This document shows positions 1 through 13,800 of a stretch of 64,000 bases of DNA, one piece after another. The notes below the pieces were generated by a model. It was not told where the DNA came from, searched no databases, and saw only the letters and a list, made by a program, of their open reading frames with translations. The stretch's first letter is position 1. Each line of letters begins with the position of its first letter. Source of the DNA: Neurospora crassa OR74A (lineage: Eukaryota; Ascomycota; Sordariomycetes; Sordariales; Sordariaceae); assembly GCF_000182925.2 (NCBI RefSeq), contig NC_026501.1, forward strand, positions 4,071,917 to 4,135,916, read 5' to 3'. Both the position numbers and the translations under genes were made by a program.

Positions 1-3000
1 AGGTTTATATTATATTTACCTTAGAGAACTACTTTATTCCTTTAAATATTTAGAACATTTCTCAGATTAATAGTAAGGGGTATTAATTTATTTAAATAAT
101 TATATTGAAAGCTCGGTAGTTATAATAGAAGCGAAAGCTTCCGTTTGGCTTCCGAACGAAGAGAATAGGGGCTCTAGTAATTAAATTATTAATATAGATA
201 AAGCCTTTATTTATTAAATCCCAGAAAATCTTTTTAAATATTAAAAATTCCTCCCGAAATATATTATACAATAGGTTGAAGGGGAGTAGAAGATTTCTAC
301 CGTTAAGCCCCTTCTTTGGTTCGATCTTTAAATTAATTCCGGGCTTATAATTATTAAGATAGTCGGCTTCTTATTTCTTAAAGAGAGGAATAAGGTCTCA
401 AAACTCTTTAGGGATAATCTATTAGAATTCTTTATCGGTTTTAATTTATTTAGGTACTAAGGCCTTTTTAATATCCTCTAACCGGATAGCGAATATAGAA
501 GTTTCTATAGTAGCCCAGCCTTCTTTCTTATTTATTTAGCGAATATACTTAATAAAAATAGTAGTAAGAACGTATGTTATTCCTTGGATTTCTTTGAGGA
601 ATAGGGTTTAAAGTTTAAATTTATAAATATAATTTATTTAGGATTAAGTAGCGTTATATTAAAGTCTCTTCTTATAGAGGACTAAATATATTTAATTAAC
701 TATTAACTATAGTTTCCTAAGAATAATAGGGTATTCGAACTCTAGTACTACGTATACGTAAATTAATAAAATACAACTTTAAAACTCTATAAGGGAATAT
801 ATAATACTTTAGATAGAGGCGCCTTCCATAATTGTTATAGCGCTTCGGATCTATTTAGCTGGGATTAGAATAATAGGAATCTAGAGATCCCAAATAATAT
901 TTTTACTAATAGTAATATAGTATTAACAACCTTTATTAATAAGGGTGTAAAATAAATTAGTAGAAATGATAATAATTAATATTAAAGTTAGTTCTATTTT
1001 TATTCGAGGTTTAAATTCTTTTATTTTATTTAATACTTCGGGGGTAGGCTTTAGTACCCAATTTCGTACTAGAATTACTCTTTTCCTTAATCTAATTCGG
1101 AATTTAAAAATTTAATTACTTAAAACTCTTTATTAAATAGTAGGGTTATTTAAATAATTTAAATATATATTCCCTTACCTTAAAGGTTCATAGCCGGTAG
1201 GTATAAGTATTTAATAATAACGTAGCCAGTAGTATTATAATAAATATACTATCTTTTAGTACGGCGTTTCTCCCTTTCGTCCTATAATACTTATTTAGCC
1301 CGTCCCTTTAATTAAACGGAAGACCCTTTACTTCGAACGCTATAAATATTAATTATACCTATAAAAATATTATTATTGGTATTATATCGAATTTTAGAGG
1401 GTATAGCGGAGGAAGAGCTATAGGTCTAATACTAATAATTAAAGTAATCCGAGCCGGCGGCAATAGGGACGTAAATTCTAATTCGCTAGTTATTTTAATT
1501 ATTACTCTATAGGTAGCTCTAATAGAGTATTCGGAATTTTATAGTCTTTTTATATTTATAAATAATATTCTAGAACTATTCTACGTAAATAAGATAATTA
1601 TTAAAGAGTTTAATAGTAAAGAAGTAATTATTAAACTTCTTATTAATAGTATAATAAAAGAATCCTAATTTAGTACGGCTATTCTAATTGTAACTACTAA
1701 TTTTTAAAAACTCGTTATTAAAGTTAGTAAAGAATTCGGAAAATAGTTCGCCGTCCTTCTACTTTATTTTAATAAAATTATTAAGGAAGCAACAAGAAGA
1801 GAATAGGTGGCGAGATGGCGCGTAAAGGTCGCCGAAGCAATAAGGAGAAGGAAACGCTTAAACGCCGCAGAAACGCGCATACGATTCGACGAGATAATAC
1901 TACGGTACTACACATGGCCCAGCACGGACGAGAACCCCGCACCATACTATTTATCGAAGGTTATGAGCTCCCTACTAATATAAGTAAGAACCGGGAAAAT
2001 AGGCCTACGGGCATTTCTTTTTGAGAGGAAAATACTAGAAGTAACGACGCTGTACTACCGATGCGGTATAAGGAAGGAAACGTTCGAATATCTTTGTTAG
2101 AATACCGGGAGACGGAGTAAATTTAACTATAGAGTAAGAACGCCTCTATATAGCTAATAAATAAAGAAGAACTCTATAACGAATTCGGAATAAATATTAA
2201 ATAGATTCTATAATAGGTTTTACAATTAGAAAGGCTATAAGAGTATAAGTTAGTAATTAGAATTAAAAGAGTAAAGGAAATAGAAAAAGTATTAAGAGGT
2301 ATAAATTAGAATAATTTAATTATGTATATAAGAGACCTAGCTAAAACTAAGAGCTACCTAACCGGAATAGAATTATATTAGAACTAATAAGAAGCTGACT
2401 AAATATATATTAAATATATATATAATAACCCTAAAAGAAAATTAAACTATATTTAAACCGGAAGGATAATAAAGTACTAACTACTCTATATTGCTAACGA
2501 TTAATACTATATTAATATTATTGCTAATTTTATACTCTTTACTAAAAAGTTTATCCTCTATACTAGAATTCTCCTTATTAACCTTAGGAAAAATATTATT
2601 AAATACTATTTTTATATTATAATAAAGCTAAATAGAAGTAGTATCGTCGATTGAACCTATATTTCAAATATAATCATAAATATCATAAATAGTTTATTCA
2701 ATACTAAAAAACTTTATAAAGAAAATTGATAATAGAGCTAATATAGGAACGTTATAGAGTATTTACAATAGAGAGGTAATTATTAAAATTATTCTACTTA
2801 ATACGAATTACTATTATACCCTTACTAATACGTTTAATATTAATAGTAATCAAATTAACTTTATCGGAAAGAATATAAATAGTTTCCTTAATCCTTATAA
2901 TATAGAAACGAATTATAATAATATTATTATAGAATAGAGTAAAATCCGTAGAAGTATTAATAGGAATATAAATAAATTTCCTCTTCTTTAATAGAAATTT

Positions 3001-4245
3001 AATTATTATAATAGAATTTAAAGCCGGATAATCGCTAATAAACGAAGGATTAGCGCTAATATAGTCCGCTATAATCTATATAGTAACTATAACTTATACC
3101 CTACTAATAAAAAACTTTAAAATTATTTTAAACTATATTATAATTATATAATACTATAGTAAACCTAATAAAAGTACGTACTAAAGAAGTAAACTCGGTA
3201 CTTAAGTACTCCTTAATCCTCTTCTACGACTAATATTTATAATAAGGGATATTAGAGCGAATTACTTTAAAAATTAAAATATAAGAATACTATAAAAATA
3301 AAATAAAGATTTATAAAGATTTTAAAAGTATTAGACCTAATCGAAGGCGAATTAAAAGCCGGCTAAATTATTATAAATTATAGGAAGAATATACTATAGG
3401 CTATAGGTATAGGAGTTATACTATTTATAAAATTCAAGAGGCTAAAAGTATCCTATAGTAATACTCTTCTTCTCCTATATCTCCTTCAATAAATATTTTC
3501 TAATTTTCTTAAAGATAATAAACTTAACCGGAATATTATTATAAAGCGAATTAATAGGGCCGGCGTTAAATACTACAACCTCTATTATAACTTCGCCTTC
3601 TAATTTATCGGAAGGGGCCGTAACTTCTAACGCTTTTGAAGCGGGCGTCTTCTTTGTAGCGCTAGGAAATTTCTTATATAGTATAATATAATAATAGTAA
3701 TACTAATTTAGGTTAAATACAGATATAGGACAGCGGCGGATTCGGTTAGAATACGGATATAATGTAATAGAAGTAGTAATATAGTATAAGGAAGGAAAGA
3801 GGAAAGGAAAGAGAGAATTAGGTCGAAATTTCTTTTATAAATAAATTGGGCGATTTAGAATAATATAATTAAGGAAAAATAAAATAAAAGGCTACTAACT
3901 ATAAAGAAGTAATAGTAAAAAGATAGAAGAAGGGCGGCGATTAATTAGGGTAGGGTCGGCTATATATATAATAAAAATTTATAGCCTTAATTATAATAGT
4001 AAAGTTATACTGAGAGGAAGGAAAATAGGACGGTACAGAGCCGATACAACGCTATAGCGATAGCGAAACGGAGGGTTTTTATCTAGCTATTACAATATAA
4101 TTTTTTCTATTAACTACAAACAAAGTAGCACCGTATACCCACAGGGCGAACTATATAGATAATTAGCGTATATAAGACTAATAATGATAAAATTATTAAA
4201 GGTATAATTTTGAATATAATAAATACCAAAGATTTACTAGATTTA
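1..4245. repeat. RIP-mutated AT-rich repeat tract, left part
   Basis: The sequence is very AT-rich, with CpA and TpG nearly absent and TpA in excess, the signature of repeat-induced point mutation. All frames are closed by dense stops. I could not assign a transposon family to this stretch; it is presumably decayed transposon sequence. A less mutated, more GC-rich patch at about 1795-2110 is listed separately. No functional gene is seen. Confidence 0.8.
1795..2110. other. GC-richer island within the RIP tract
   Basis: In this stretch CpG, CpA and TpG dinucleotides are common, unlike the mutated sequence on both sides. It contains a 69-codon open frame (1815-2024, +) with an Arg/Lys-rich N-terminus that I do not recognise. 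It may be a remnant of a younger insertion or of single-copy DNA. It could equally be a part of an element where RIP was weak. Coding status is doubtful. Confidence 0.5.
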
Positions 4246-4345
4246 NNNNNNNNNNNNNNNNNNNNNNNNNNNNNNNNNNNNNNNNNNNNNNNNNNNNNNN
4301 NNNNNNNNNNNNNNNNNNNNNNNNNNNNNNNNNNNNNNNNNNNNN
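4246..4345. other. Assembly gap (100 N)
   Basis: There are exactly 100 consecutive N characters, the usual placeholder for a scaffold gap of unknown size. Repeat structure should not be inferred across it. Confidence 0.99.
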
Positions 4346-7300
4346 TAAAGAGAGAAGAAGGAATATACTAATACTTATAATTAAGTAAGAAATCCGTACT
4401 AAGGAAATAATAATAAGAAAAAACGAAATATAAATTACACTAATAATAACTTTAAATAAATAATTAGGGTAGAAGTTCCTTCCCTTATTCCTATCCTCCT
4501 CTCCTACGTCTTTTAGTACCTCTAGTAATAGCCCGCTCTCTCCTCTTTACTTCCTTCTCTCTTTTCTTTCTCTCCTCTACCTCTTCTCTAAATAGATCCT
4601 TTATATCCTCCAGATTTATATCTAATAGATCTTAGACTTTACTTATATTAACTACCTTAGATTAGGATAGCTCCTATTTCATTCCCCTTAAAAGGGTTAA
4701 AGTATATTTCTACTCTATATTTATTATTAAAATACCCCTAACGCGTCTAATCTTTAGTAAATCCCTTATAATTAATCTCTTTATTAGAAGTATAAAGTAA
4801 TTAATTAGGAAGCGGTTGTAATTTCTAAATATAGTTTTTACTACCTATATTTTATTATACTTTATTATTTTTTTTTTTAAAGGTCTCAAAGGGGTAGGGG
4901 AATTTAATATTAGTCTTTTCTTTCGTAGAGTCTATAGTATTTTAGGTTTAAGAGTAGATCTCTTTTTTTCTAATTTAGGTTTAAATTTTAATATTTTATT
5001 AGGTATAAAGGTAGGGTTTCTATTTTTATCCTCAATACTCCCTCGTTCGGATATATTTGTAGTAATATTTTCCTATTTATTAATAGAAATTAAAATAGGT
5101 AGTTTAAATCCCTATTAGATTAAATTGTAAAAGGCTTTAGGATCTCCTATTACTACCTCTTCCGGCGGATTTCTAGTAGTAAATAGGTATAATTTTTCAT
5201 TATAATTATACTTATTACTTAGCCTATTATTTAAAGCTCGTACTAAATCTTTATATTGCTTTATATTTAATAGATCTTTTATACTATTAATTTACTATAT
5301 TCTAATACAATTATATACAGCCTACATTTACTACTTAATTATAATCTCCTTTAACTATTCTATATTATAAATTTATATTTAAAGTTTCTAATAATTACCT
5401 TCCTCCTAAAAGATAAGGTCGATGTAGGGGTACAATTTATTAGTAATATACCGATTTTTATATTTTATTTTAATAAAAAATAATTTAACCGCTTTAAGTA
5501 TTTAGAATCTGCAATCCTAACCGAACTATTAATAAGGGAATACGTATATTAAAATATTATTCCGAACCTTCTTTTACTTTCTTTCTTTATTTTTATATAT
5601 ATAATTCTCCTTATATAAGACTCTAAGCGTAATTTTAATCCACTTTACCCTTTCTATAGTAAAGTCCGAATTGTATAGGTGCTATATACTATTTATTTAA
5701 TTAATAATTATTAGCGAAAAGTAGTTTTTTACTTAAATTAGTAAATATTATTATTGTATCTATTAAGAATTTTTTAAAGTTCTCCTTTATTACTTTAAAG
5801 TATAGATTTATAGTATTTAATAGTAGTACTATTAATAGAATATAAATTTAATTACCGAAATTCCTTAATATTTATATTAAAATTATATATATTTTAGTAC
5901 TATCTAATTATTATTCTTAGTTAATATAATACTATAGGTTTATTATCCTTAAGGCGTACGAATACTATAAAATCCTATTGGGTTGGGTAAATTCTAACTA
6001 ATTTTTTAAGGGGAGGAGATCTATTCCTATAACCTTCTTGTAAGTATTTTTATTTATATTACCAAATATAAAAATAAATAATAGTTCTACTATACTATCT
6101 TAATTCCTTTTCTCTTTGTACTTAGGGAAGTGCTAATTTAAATCTAATAGTAATTTCTTAGACGGTTCTAATCGTAGGGGGTAGACCTCTCCCGGCTATA
6201 TATTGATTTTTCTCTAATTTTTAATATCCTCCGTCTATACCTATCTTATATTCTTTATATACTTATTTACTTAAGCGTTGTAGCCCTAAGGTATATAGGG
6301 AGGAACTTTTAATTATAATTTAAATTTGGAATCCTCTAAGAGGATAATTGGGTTTTTAGAATTATTTTCTTAAAGTATAAATTTATCTTCACGAGAGGGA
6401 ATTTCTTCTAATATTTACTTTTCCTATTTTATATTTATAATTTTAATAAGTAGGTTACCAAAGATTTCTTCTTTAATAAATTCTCCCTTTTTTTTTTATA
6501 ATTTAGAAGGAGGTTTATTAGAGGAAAGGATCTCTTATATTAATTCCTACGTAGAATTCGACCTAGCGATATTCGAAGGTAAATTTATAATAGGGACCGA
6601 TATATTTATAGTGTTAGCTTTTTCTTTATTTTTTAATATATTTATAAATAGGGTAGATTCTTTAATAATAGTAAGTAGTAATATAATAGGTTGAATCTCT
6701 TTAGCGGATAGTTCTAATAATTAACGAATCTTTACTCTTTATTAATATATAAATTCTTCTTTACCTTCCTTTTCCTAGAAGGCGGAGATTTCCTTATTAT
6801 TACTATTATTACTTTCAAATCTCTAATAATAAATGTAAATAATCTATTTTAACTTTATATTACCAAACGGATCTTCTTCTATTATAAATTAAATAATATT
6901 AATTTTATAATATTTTAGGGGGTTAATTATATCCTTTTTTAATAATATTCTAAATTACTATAATTATTTATATTTAGATATAAGCCTAAAAACTATAAGT
7001 TATATAGTTAGGTTATATAGGTATAGCATCTTCGTAAATTCCCTATTAAAGGGTCTCTCGAATTATAATTCTTCGGGCTAAATTGGTAATACTTCTATCT
7101 CTCGTATTTATGTAGGTTATTAAGTAATAGTCTATAGTACCCTAAGCTAGGTTTATAGTTTCTCTATCTTTTATATTTATATAAATTATTAAATAATAGT
7201 TAATATAAATCCGTTCTTAATAATATAGTAGGGTAATAGTAGTTGCTAATGTATACCTTTATTAAAGGATTTTACTTTTAATATAATTAATAATTTAATT

Positions 7301-10300
7301 ATACTACGAAAGTTAAAAAGATTGTTTAGGTATTATTGTGTAGTTACAATTAGAATTTTAAATACTTTTTAGGCGTAGATCCGCCGGAAAGGTATTTAAT
7401 ATTCCATTTATTTACCTTCTAACAATATTTTTATACTTCCCATCTCTATTTAAAACCTTCCTACCTTTATTATTTAAGTAATATGTATTTAATTAAACGT
7501 ATTTTATTTACTTCTTTTTACTTCTATTAATAAATACCTAATTTCTTTTTATTTCTCCTACTTTCCTCTTTTCTTTATTTATATTTCTACTAACTTTTCT
7601 TTAGTAATTAATTGTAAAATATCCTCCAACTCTTTCTCTTTAATAGTATAAATCTATACTATATTTAAAAATTCTCTTCCTAGTACTTCCAACCCTCTTT
7701 AAACAACGATCTAAATAGGGGAAATTCTTTTTAAGTTCTAAGGCGAGAATCTTTAGCCGAATACTAATATTCTAGAATTTATTTTTATTATTAAAAAAAA
7801 GCTATTAGTTCCTTTTTTAATTAACCCTATCTTTACCTTCCCTTTAAAGATTAAGAATAACCTAAAATATTTTAATAAACGCCTTAATAGTAAGTGCTAA
7901 CTTCTATTAAAAATTTTTATTAATCTATTTCCGGGTTTATTCTCTAAAAATAGCTTTTAAGGAATAATATATAATCCTTACTATAAAATTTTTACTAAGG
8001 AGGTAGGGGTCTTCTCTTTAAAATATTCTATTATAATTAATTTAATATATTTTAAATAAAAATTCCCAAAAAATATTAACAATCTCCACTATCTTATATT
8101 AGCTTTTAAAATAGCCGATAAATACCGCGAAGCGATCCTCTCCTATATTTAAAATTCTAAGATTAAGAAGTACCTTCCTTAAAGAATTTTTATTAAGAAG
8201 AAAGGCGGTTAGCCCTAGGGGTATTATATTAATTCCCTCTATATTAAAAAGGAATATATTTTAATTTTATTTATTTAGAAATTTAATATCCTATACGGAT
8301 CTACTCCTCCCTAACTTATATTTTCTTTTATATTAATTATTATCCTTTCCTTAGGAAATAATATACTTACTCCTATTATCTCAAACAATTCTAGAAGATA
8401 TTTATTTTTATCTTCACCTCTACTAGTAAATAGAAAATTCCCAATATTTAATCGCCCTTTTTTAATTATATCTCTATATTAATAAATATTAAAGGAGGGA
8501 TCTACAATAATTGTATATAGTTCGGTAAATTTACTACTTAATACATATTTTCTACAACTAATCTAGAATACTTAAAGCTCCTTACCCAATACTAATTATA
8601 ATATACTAATCTTTATTAGATATTATTAAATAACTAAGGCTAAGGTAAGGACTTTTTAGTCATTAATAATATTAATTAGTCGGACTAAGTGTCTTTTAAA
8701 AATTAAATTCCCTCTAATAGAAAGATATAGTCCGAATACACTACCTACGAATATAAATAGCTAGATTTAAAAAGAAAAAGGGCTATTATATACAATAATT
8801 ATAAAGCATTAAAATTATCTACTTAAAATAATTCCTTATTTTAGTAGGGTCTCAATAATAAGTTTAAAGATAATAGTTAGGATTTAAATAATAATTCTTT
8901 AATTATTAGAAATTCGTCCTCTAATAGTATCGAAAGTAATATTAGAAATAAGGGTATAAATTCGTATAAAGCTGGTATACCCGTAGTTAAGGATAACGTT
9001 ACTCCTTCTTTAGTAGCTCTAAAGAAGCGTAAATTAGGCTATTATAGTTAAAAACAGGGCGAGAAGGGTAGTAAGGGGATGGAAATTAACGTCGTAAGTA
9101 AAGGTAACAGTATAAATTCCTATAATATAAATAAACTTATAATTAGAGCTTAAATAAATTTCCCTTTATTAATTTCTAAAGATATTAAATCGGATTATTA
9201 TAGTAATAAATAAAATATAGAGGGCGGTAACAAAATGGAGGTTAATAATACTAATTCGAACGGTAATACAGATTTGTATAGTACTAATATATCTCCGATC
9301 GAAGTAAAAATAATTCTAACTTCTAAGAAACATAAAGTAATTAAATATAAAAGGAATTAAAGTAAAGGGGGTACTTTAGGTAGTCATACGGATTTTAAAG
9401 CTCTATTTCCTAAAATTCTATTTCTTAAATTTATAAAGTTTCTTCTTAAGGATTAAATTTCAGATCCGTATAGCCTCTTAAATATAAACAATAATATTTA
9501 TTTTCCTAAGGATTTTAATAAATTCTTTCTACTTAGTAGTAGAAAATGTAGTAAGGATAATAATAAGAAATATAATATTAATTTGTAGCCTATTATTATT
9601 TATAGTACATTTAAAATTCCTTCTCTCAATTATACTTCTCCTTCCGTTTATATATATAATTCTAGGGGTAAAGGGGACCCTCTAATTATTTCTTTATTTA
9701 AGGATAGTAACTTGTAAAGTAGGGAGAAGGGGTAGAAGAGCGGATTTCTTACTATTTTTTAAGTCGAAATCTTCCCTTATTCTTCAGTATAATTATAGTA
9801 TCTAATCTTCCCTTTAAAAGTAGTAAGAATCTAATTTACTACTTTCGCTAAAAATTAAATAGAATAATAATAAAATATAATAATTATATATCTTCTAAGT
9901 TACTAATCCTTTAATTATATAGTATAAATCCACTCTATACCCGTCTCTATATTATTACTACGTAGTGCCATTATATTAGGGTTAGCTTAATCTTATATCC
10001 TTTATATTACAAGATTAGTAGGGACTTCCCTTCGTTATAAAATAGAAAAGTAGAAATATTAAAATATTTTAAAAGTAAAAGAAATATTACTATAAATATA
10101 TAAAGTATAAATCCACAAGGAAAAATAGTATAAAGAAAGATAGATAAAAAAAAAAATTAAGAAAGGGAATTGCATTGTCGCCTCGGTTTCGTTATAGTAT
10201 ATCAATTATCAATTATTAAGTACGGATTTACCTATCCCTGGGTTATACAAGCGGGGCATTAAATTAATCCTTAGGATTTATTTATATCCTTAAGGGTTGC

Positions 10301-10380
10301 CCCCTAGGGATTATAACCTCAATCCTTATCCGAACCAAATCTTTCCGTATTCTATCTTTAAAAGTATTTTACTTCGTTTT
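4346..10380. repeat. RIP-mutated AT-rich repeat tract
   Basis: This has the same composition as the left tract: TpA-rich and nearly devoid of CpA/TpG, with stops in all frames. There is no recognisable intact gene. It is probably one or more decayed retroelements, but I could not identify diagnostic protein motifs here by eye. Confidence 0.75.
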
Positions 10381-13300
10381 TTTTTTCTCTATAACTATAC
10401 CTTCTCTAAATTCGCGTTGTAATACTCGGCCTAAAGTTTCTTCTACAAATAATCTATTATTAATTAATTTAGGGTCTCTTTAACCTCCTCCGTCCTTGGA
10501 TAAAATTTACTCCCCCCTAAATATCGTACTTAGGTTCTTAACGTCCAATATTACTCTATCCCTAACTATAAACTTCTTAATCCTCCTAGTATTTATAAAC
10601 ACTTATTAAACTATATTCTATCTAGAGTATTAATATAGTATACGCTCCTTAAATTAAAAATCCGGTATACTCTATAAAGGCTTTACTATTAATACGAAAA
10701 TTTCCTTATTAAACTTAAATTAATCCTTCTAACACTATTATATTTCAAAACCAAATCGCCGACCTCAATCTAAACGTTTTCAAATCGCATTTTCCACTAA
10801 TCTTATCTATTACAATAATTAACTACTACTTCCCTTATTACTACAACTTTTTCTATAGCCTATACAAATCTATATTTAAAGTCTTTATATATCTAAATAA
10901 TTATACTAATTAGTTCCTCCCTAATTATTACCCTATTATTATTCTTCTAATTAGTAATTCGCTAGGAGGGTAAATTAAATTTAATTAGTAATACCGGATT
11001 ATAACTATATACTAACTAAAAGGGAGTATACTTATAGTTTCCTTTAATAATAGTCTAATTTATAAAGAGGATATAAAGTAAATATTTTTTTTAATTAATA
11101 TTACTCCCTCTAATTATTTTTATAAATAAAGAAGTAATTGTAGTATATCTTTATTTATTTATATTATTAATTTACAAATTATAAGGTATAATAAATTTTT
11201 TAAGGATCCCTAATTGAAGTAAGTACTTAGTAATAACCTTCTAGAACTCTATACTACTATTAATTAGAATTATTAGAGGGTATCCCTACTTTAAGAATAA
11301 GAATTTAAAAAAATCCTTTATTTTACTTAATAAAATTATAGGGAGTAGGGTAGCTTTTATATAACCTATTAAATTATCCTTAATCTTTAATGGAAGGACT
11401 TTTTTACTATTCGTACTTAGGAGGTACTAAATATTTAATATCTATTTTCTAAAGGGGTAAAAGCTCAAGTAAATCTATTAATAGCCATCTTCAAACCGTT
11501 TAGGGTTAAACATTTAGTAGTTAAAGTATAAACGAATTAATTCCTCTACTTAAATATATATTCCTTTCTAATAGTAGTACTCTATAATATAATAATACGT
11601 TCCTTCTTAACCTCTATATTCTACCTCATTATAGTAATAAGATATAATCTACTAATATTCTTTTAAATTATTAACTAATCGTTTTAAACTCTAAATCGAA
11701 GTTGTAGGGTATAACTAAAAAATTCTATCGTATATTATAAATTTAACAGCATTAATCCGGAATTAGCATTTTATAATAACTCCTTTCAATTTCAAGGGGA
11801 CTTCGTAGGTTAATAAATACCTAACAATTTCTTTTAACTTCTTAAACTATTCCCTTTAAAATATTAACTAAGGGTTATTTATATATATAATAAAAATAGA
11901 ATAGATTTATATATTTATAAAATCGTTAATATCCTCCTTATATATTTATCCGTAGAAATCAAAAAGTTTAAGGGGTTTATAAAATAAATTATTAATTACT
12001 ATATTTTTATTCTTTAGAATATACTTAATATTAAAGTTAAAGATTTTTATCTAAACGATCTACTATATTAATAATACGTTAAATATATTATTTATAATTC
12101 TATTTAATTAATAAATTAGGACTATTATATTAATTTTAATTATAAAGTAAATACCGAATAAATACCTCTTTAAACGCTTTAAAGTATAAAGGAGGCTCCA
12201 AAGTTCCCTCTTTATAGTATCGTACCTCTTTTCGGCACCGGACTAAATCCTACTCTCCAATTAATATAAGTATTACTTTCCATCCGGACTAATTTACTCT
12301 AGAATAGTTCCTTAACTTTCTAGTAATACGTTAATTATAAAGAAAATTATTTTATAATAATCGTTATTATATATTAGGGTAGCGAAGATTAGTATAGTAG
12401 TAATTATATATTATAAATATTCTATTACAAACTACTTATTCTCTATCTACTAGAATTTAACATCCTTCTTTATTAAATTATAGAAGGGGATTACAATAAT
12501 ACTAAATCCTCTAATCTAAATTCTATAGTACCCTATAATACCTAAGAAAGCGCGGATTTATTCTAGTTCCTTTCTTTTCTTATCGGCTTAATATTTGTAG
12601 TAAATCTATTTATTAATTTTTATAACCTCATCTATAATTAGCGTTCTTCTATTTAATATATATAAGTACCCTATTAATATTACTTCCCTTTAATACTATT
12701 AGGATTTTATAATTACAATTATCCCTCCTACTAACTCTATATTAATAAGTACTTTATTAATATTTATAAAGTATTCTAATACGTATTTCCTAATCCCCTT
12801 AGTACTAATCTACTCCTAACTATAATTACTTTAGAGTCCTTTAATATAAATATTATTAAAGTAAAGTTAATAGACGTTAGGAATTAAATTATATAGTATT
12901 TTTATTATTACTTTTATAAACTATATAATGGAATTCGTACCTCCTTATAGTAGAATAATTATTTAGAAATAATTAATAGGGGTTAAGAAGGTAGTAAGGT
13001 TACAACTAACTTTATCGAGGAGGATCTAATTATACCCCCAAAAAAAATTTAATAGGGATATTATTTCGTAGCCTCTAAATACTTTACTAAACTTTTTATA
13101 ACTTAGGGGTAAGTTAGCATTTCGGAGGATTACCCTATTAATCCATTAAACATTATTAATAAAATATAAACTACTATTCTTCTTTATAATTAGGAACTAA
13201 TTATTCCTATATACTGTATAATTTTCTTCTAAAATCCCCTTCTTAATTCAATTTTTTAATAGGTTATATACCTTATTATAGAGGGTTTTCGGGATTAGAA

Positions 13301-13800
13301 TAGCTTTTATCTACTAAGTAGAATAAAGGATAGTACGGATTTTCTAAAATAAAATAATATTAGGATTTAATTTTCTATATTTAGTAAAATCCTAAATTAG
13401 AGTTTATTTTCTATTAAAGAAAATATAAGTAAATAATTTAATTTCTCTTTCGTTTAAAATTTTTTAAACTATTTTTAATAAAGCTTAAAATTATTCTTCT
13501 ATTAAATATAATCTTCGGGTTAATTCTATAAACCTTAATACTACGTAGTGGTTCTATTATAAATTATAATTTTTAAATATAGAAGCAATCCGATCCTTTA
13601 TTATTATTAACTTCTTTTCCTTCCAATTAGGGTCTCCTTCAAGCTTTAACTTATTTAATATAATATTATTAATTAGATTTATTTTCTATATTACTTGCTT
13701 ATATATTATATTAGTTTATATAATTATATATTTTAGTCTTTTTTTAGCGCCTTTCAATTCCTTCCTTACCTCCCTATAATTATCCGGTGGGGATAGATAC
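10380..13800 (-). mobile_element. Ty3/gypsy-type LTR retrotransposon pol relic, RIP-inactivated
   Basis: Reading the minus strand and ignoring stops, reverse-transcriptase-like sequence appears at about 12.4-13.1 kb. One motif (13041-13075) reads as GYEIISLLNFFWGY; another (12519-12555) reads as RAFLGIIGYYRI. Further along the minus strand, at about 10.95-11.65 kb, an integrase-like core ends in a motif reading PF*LVYSYNPVL (near 10965-11030). The order RT then integrase is that of Ty3/gypsy, not Ty1/copia. Stops sit at former Trp and Gln codons, as RIP would create. LTRs were not delimited, so the ends are approximate. The element cannot encode a working polyprotein. Confidence 0.8.
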
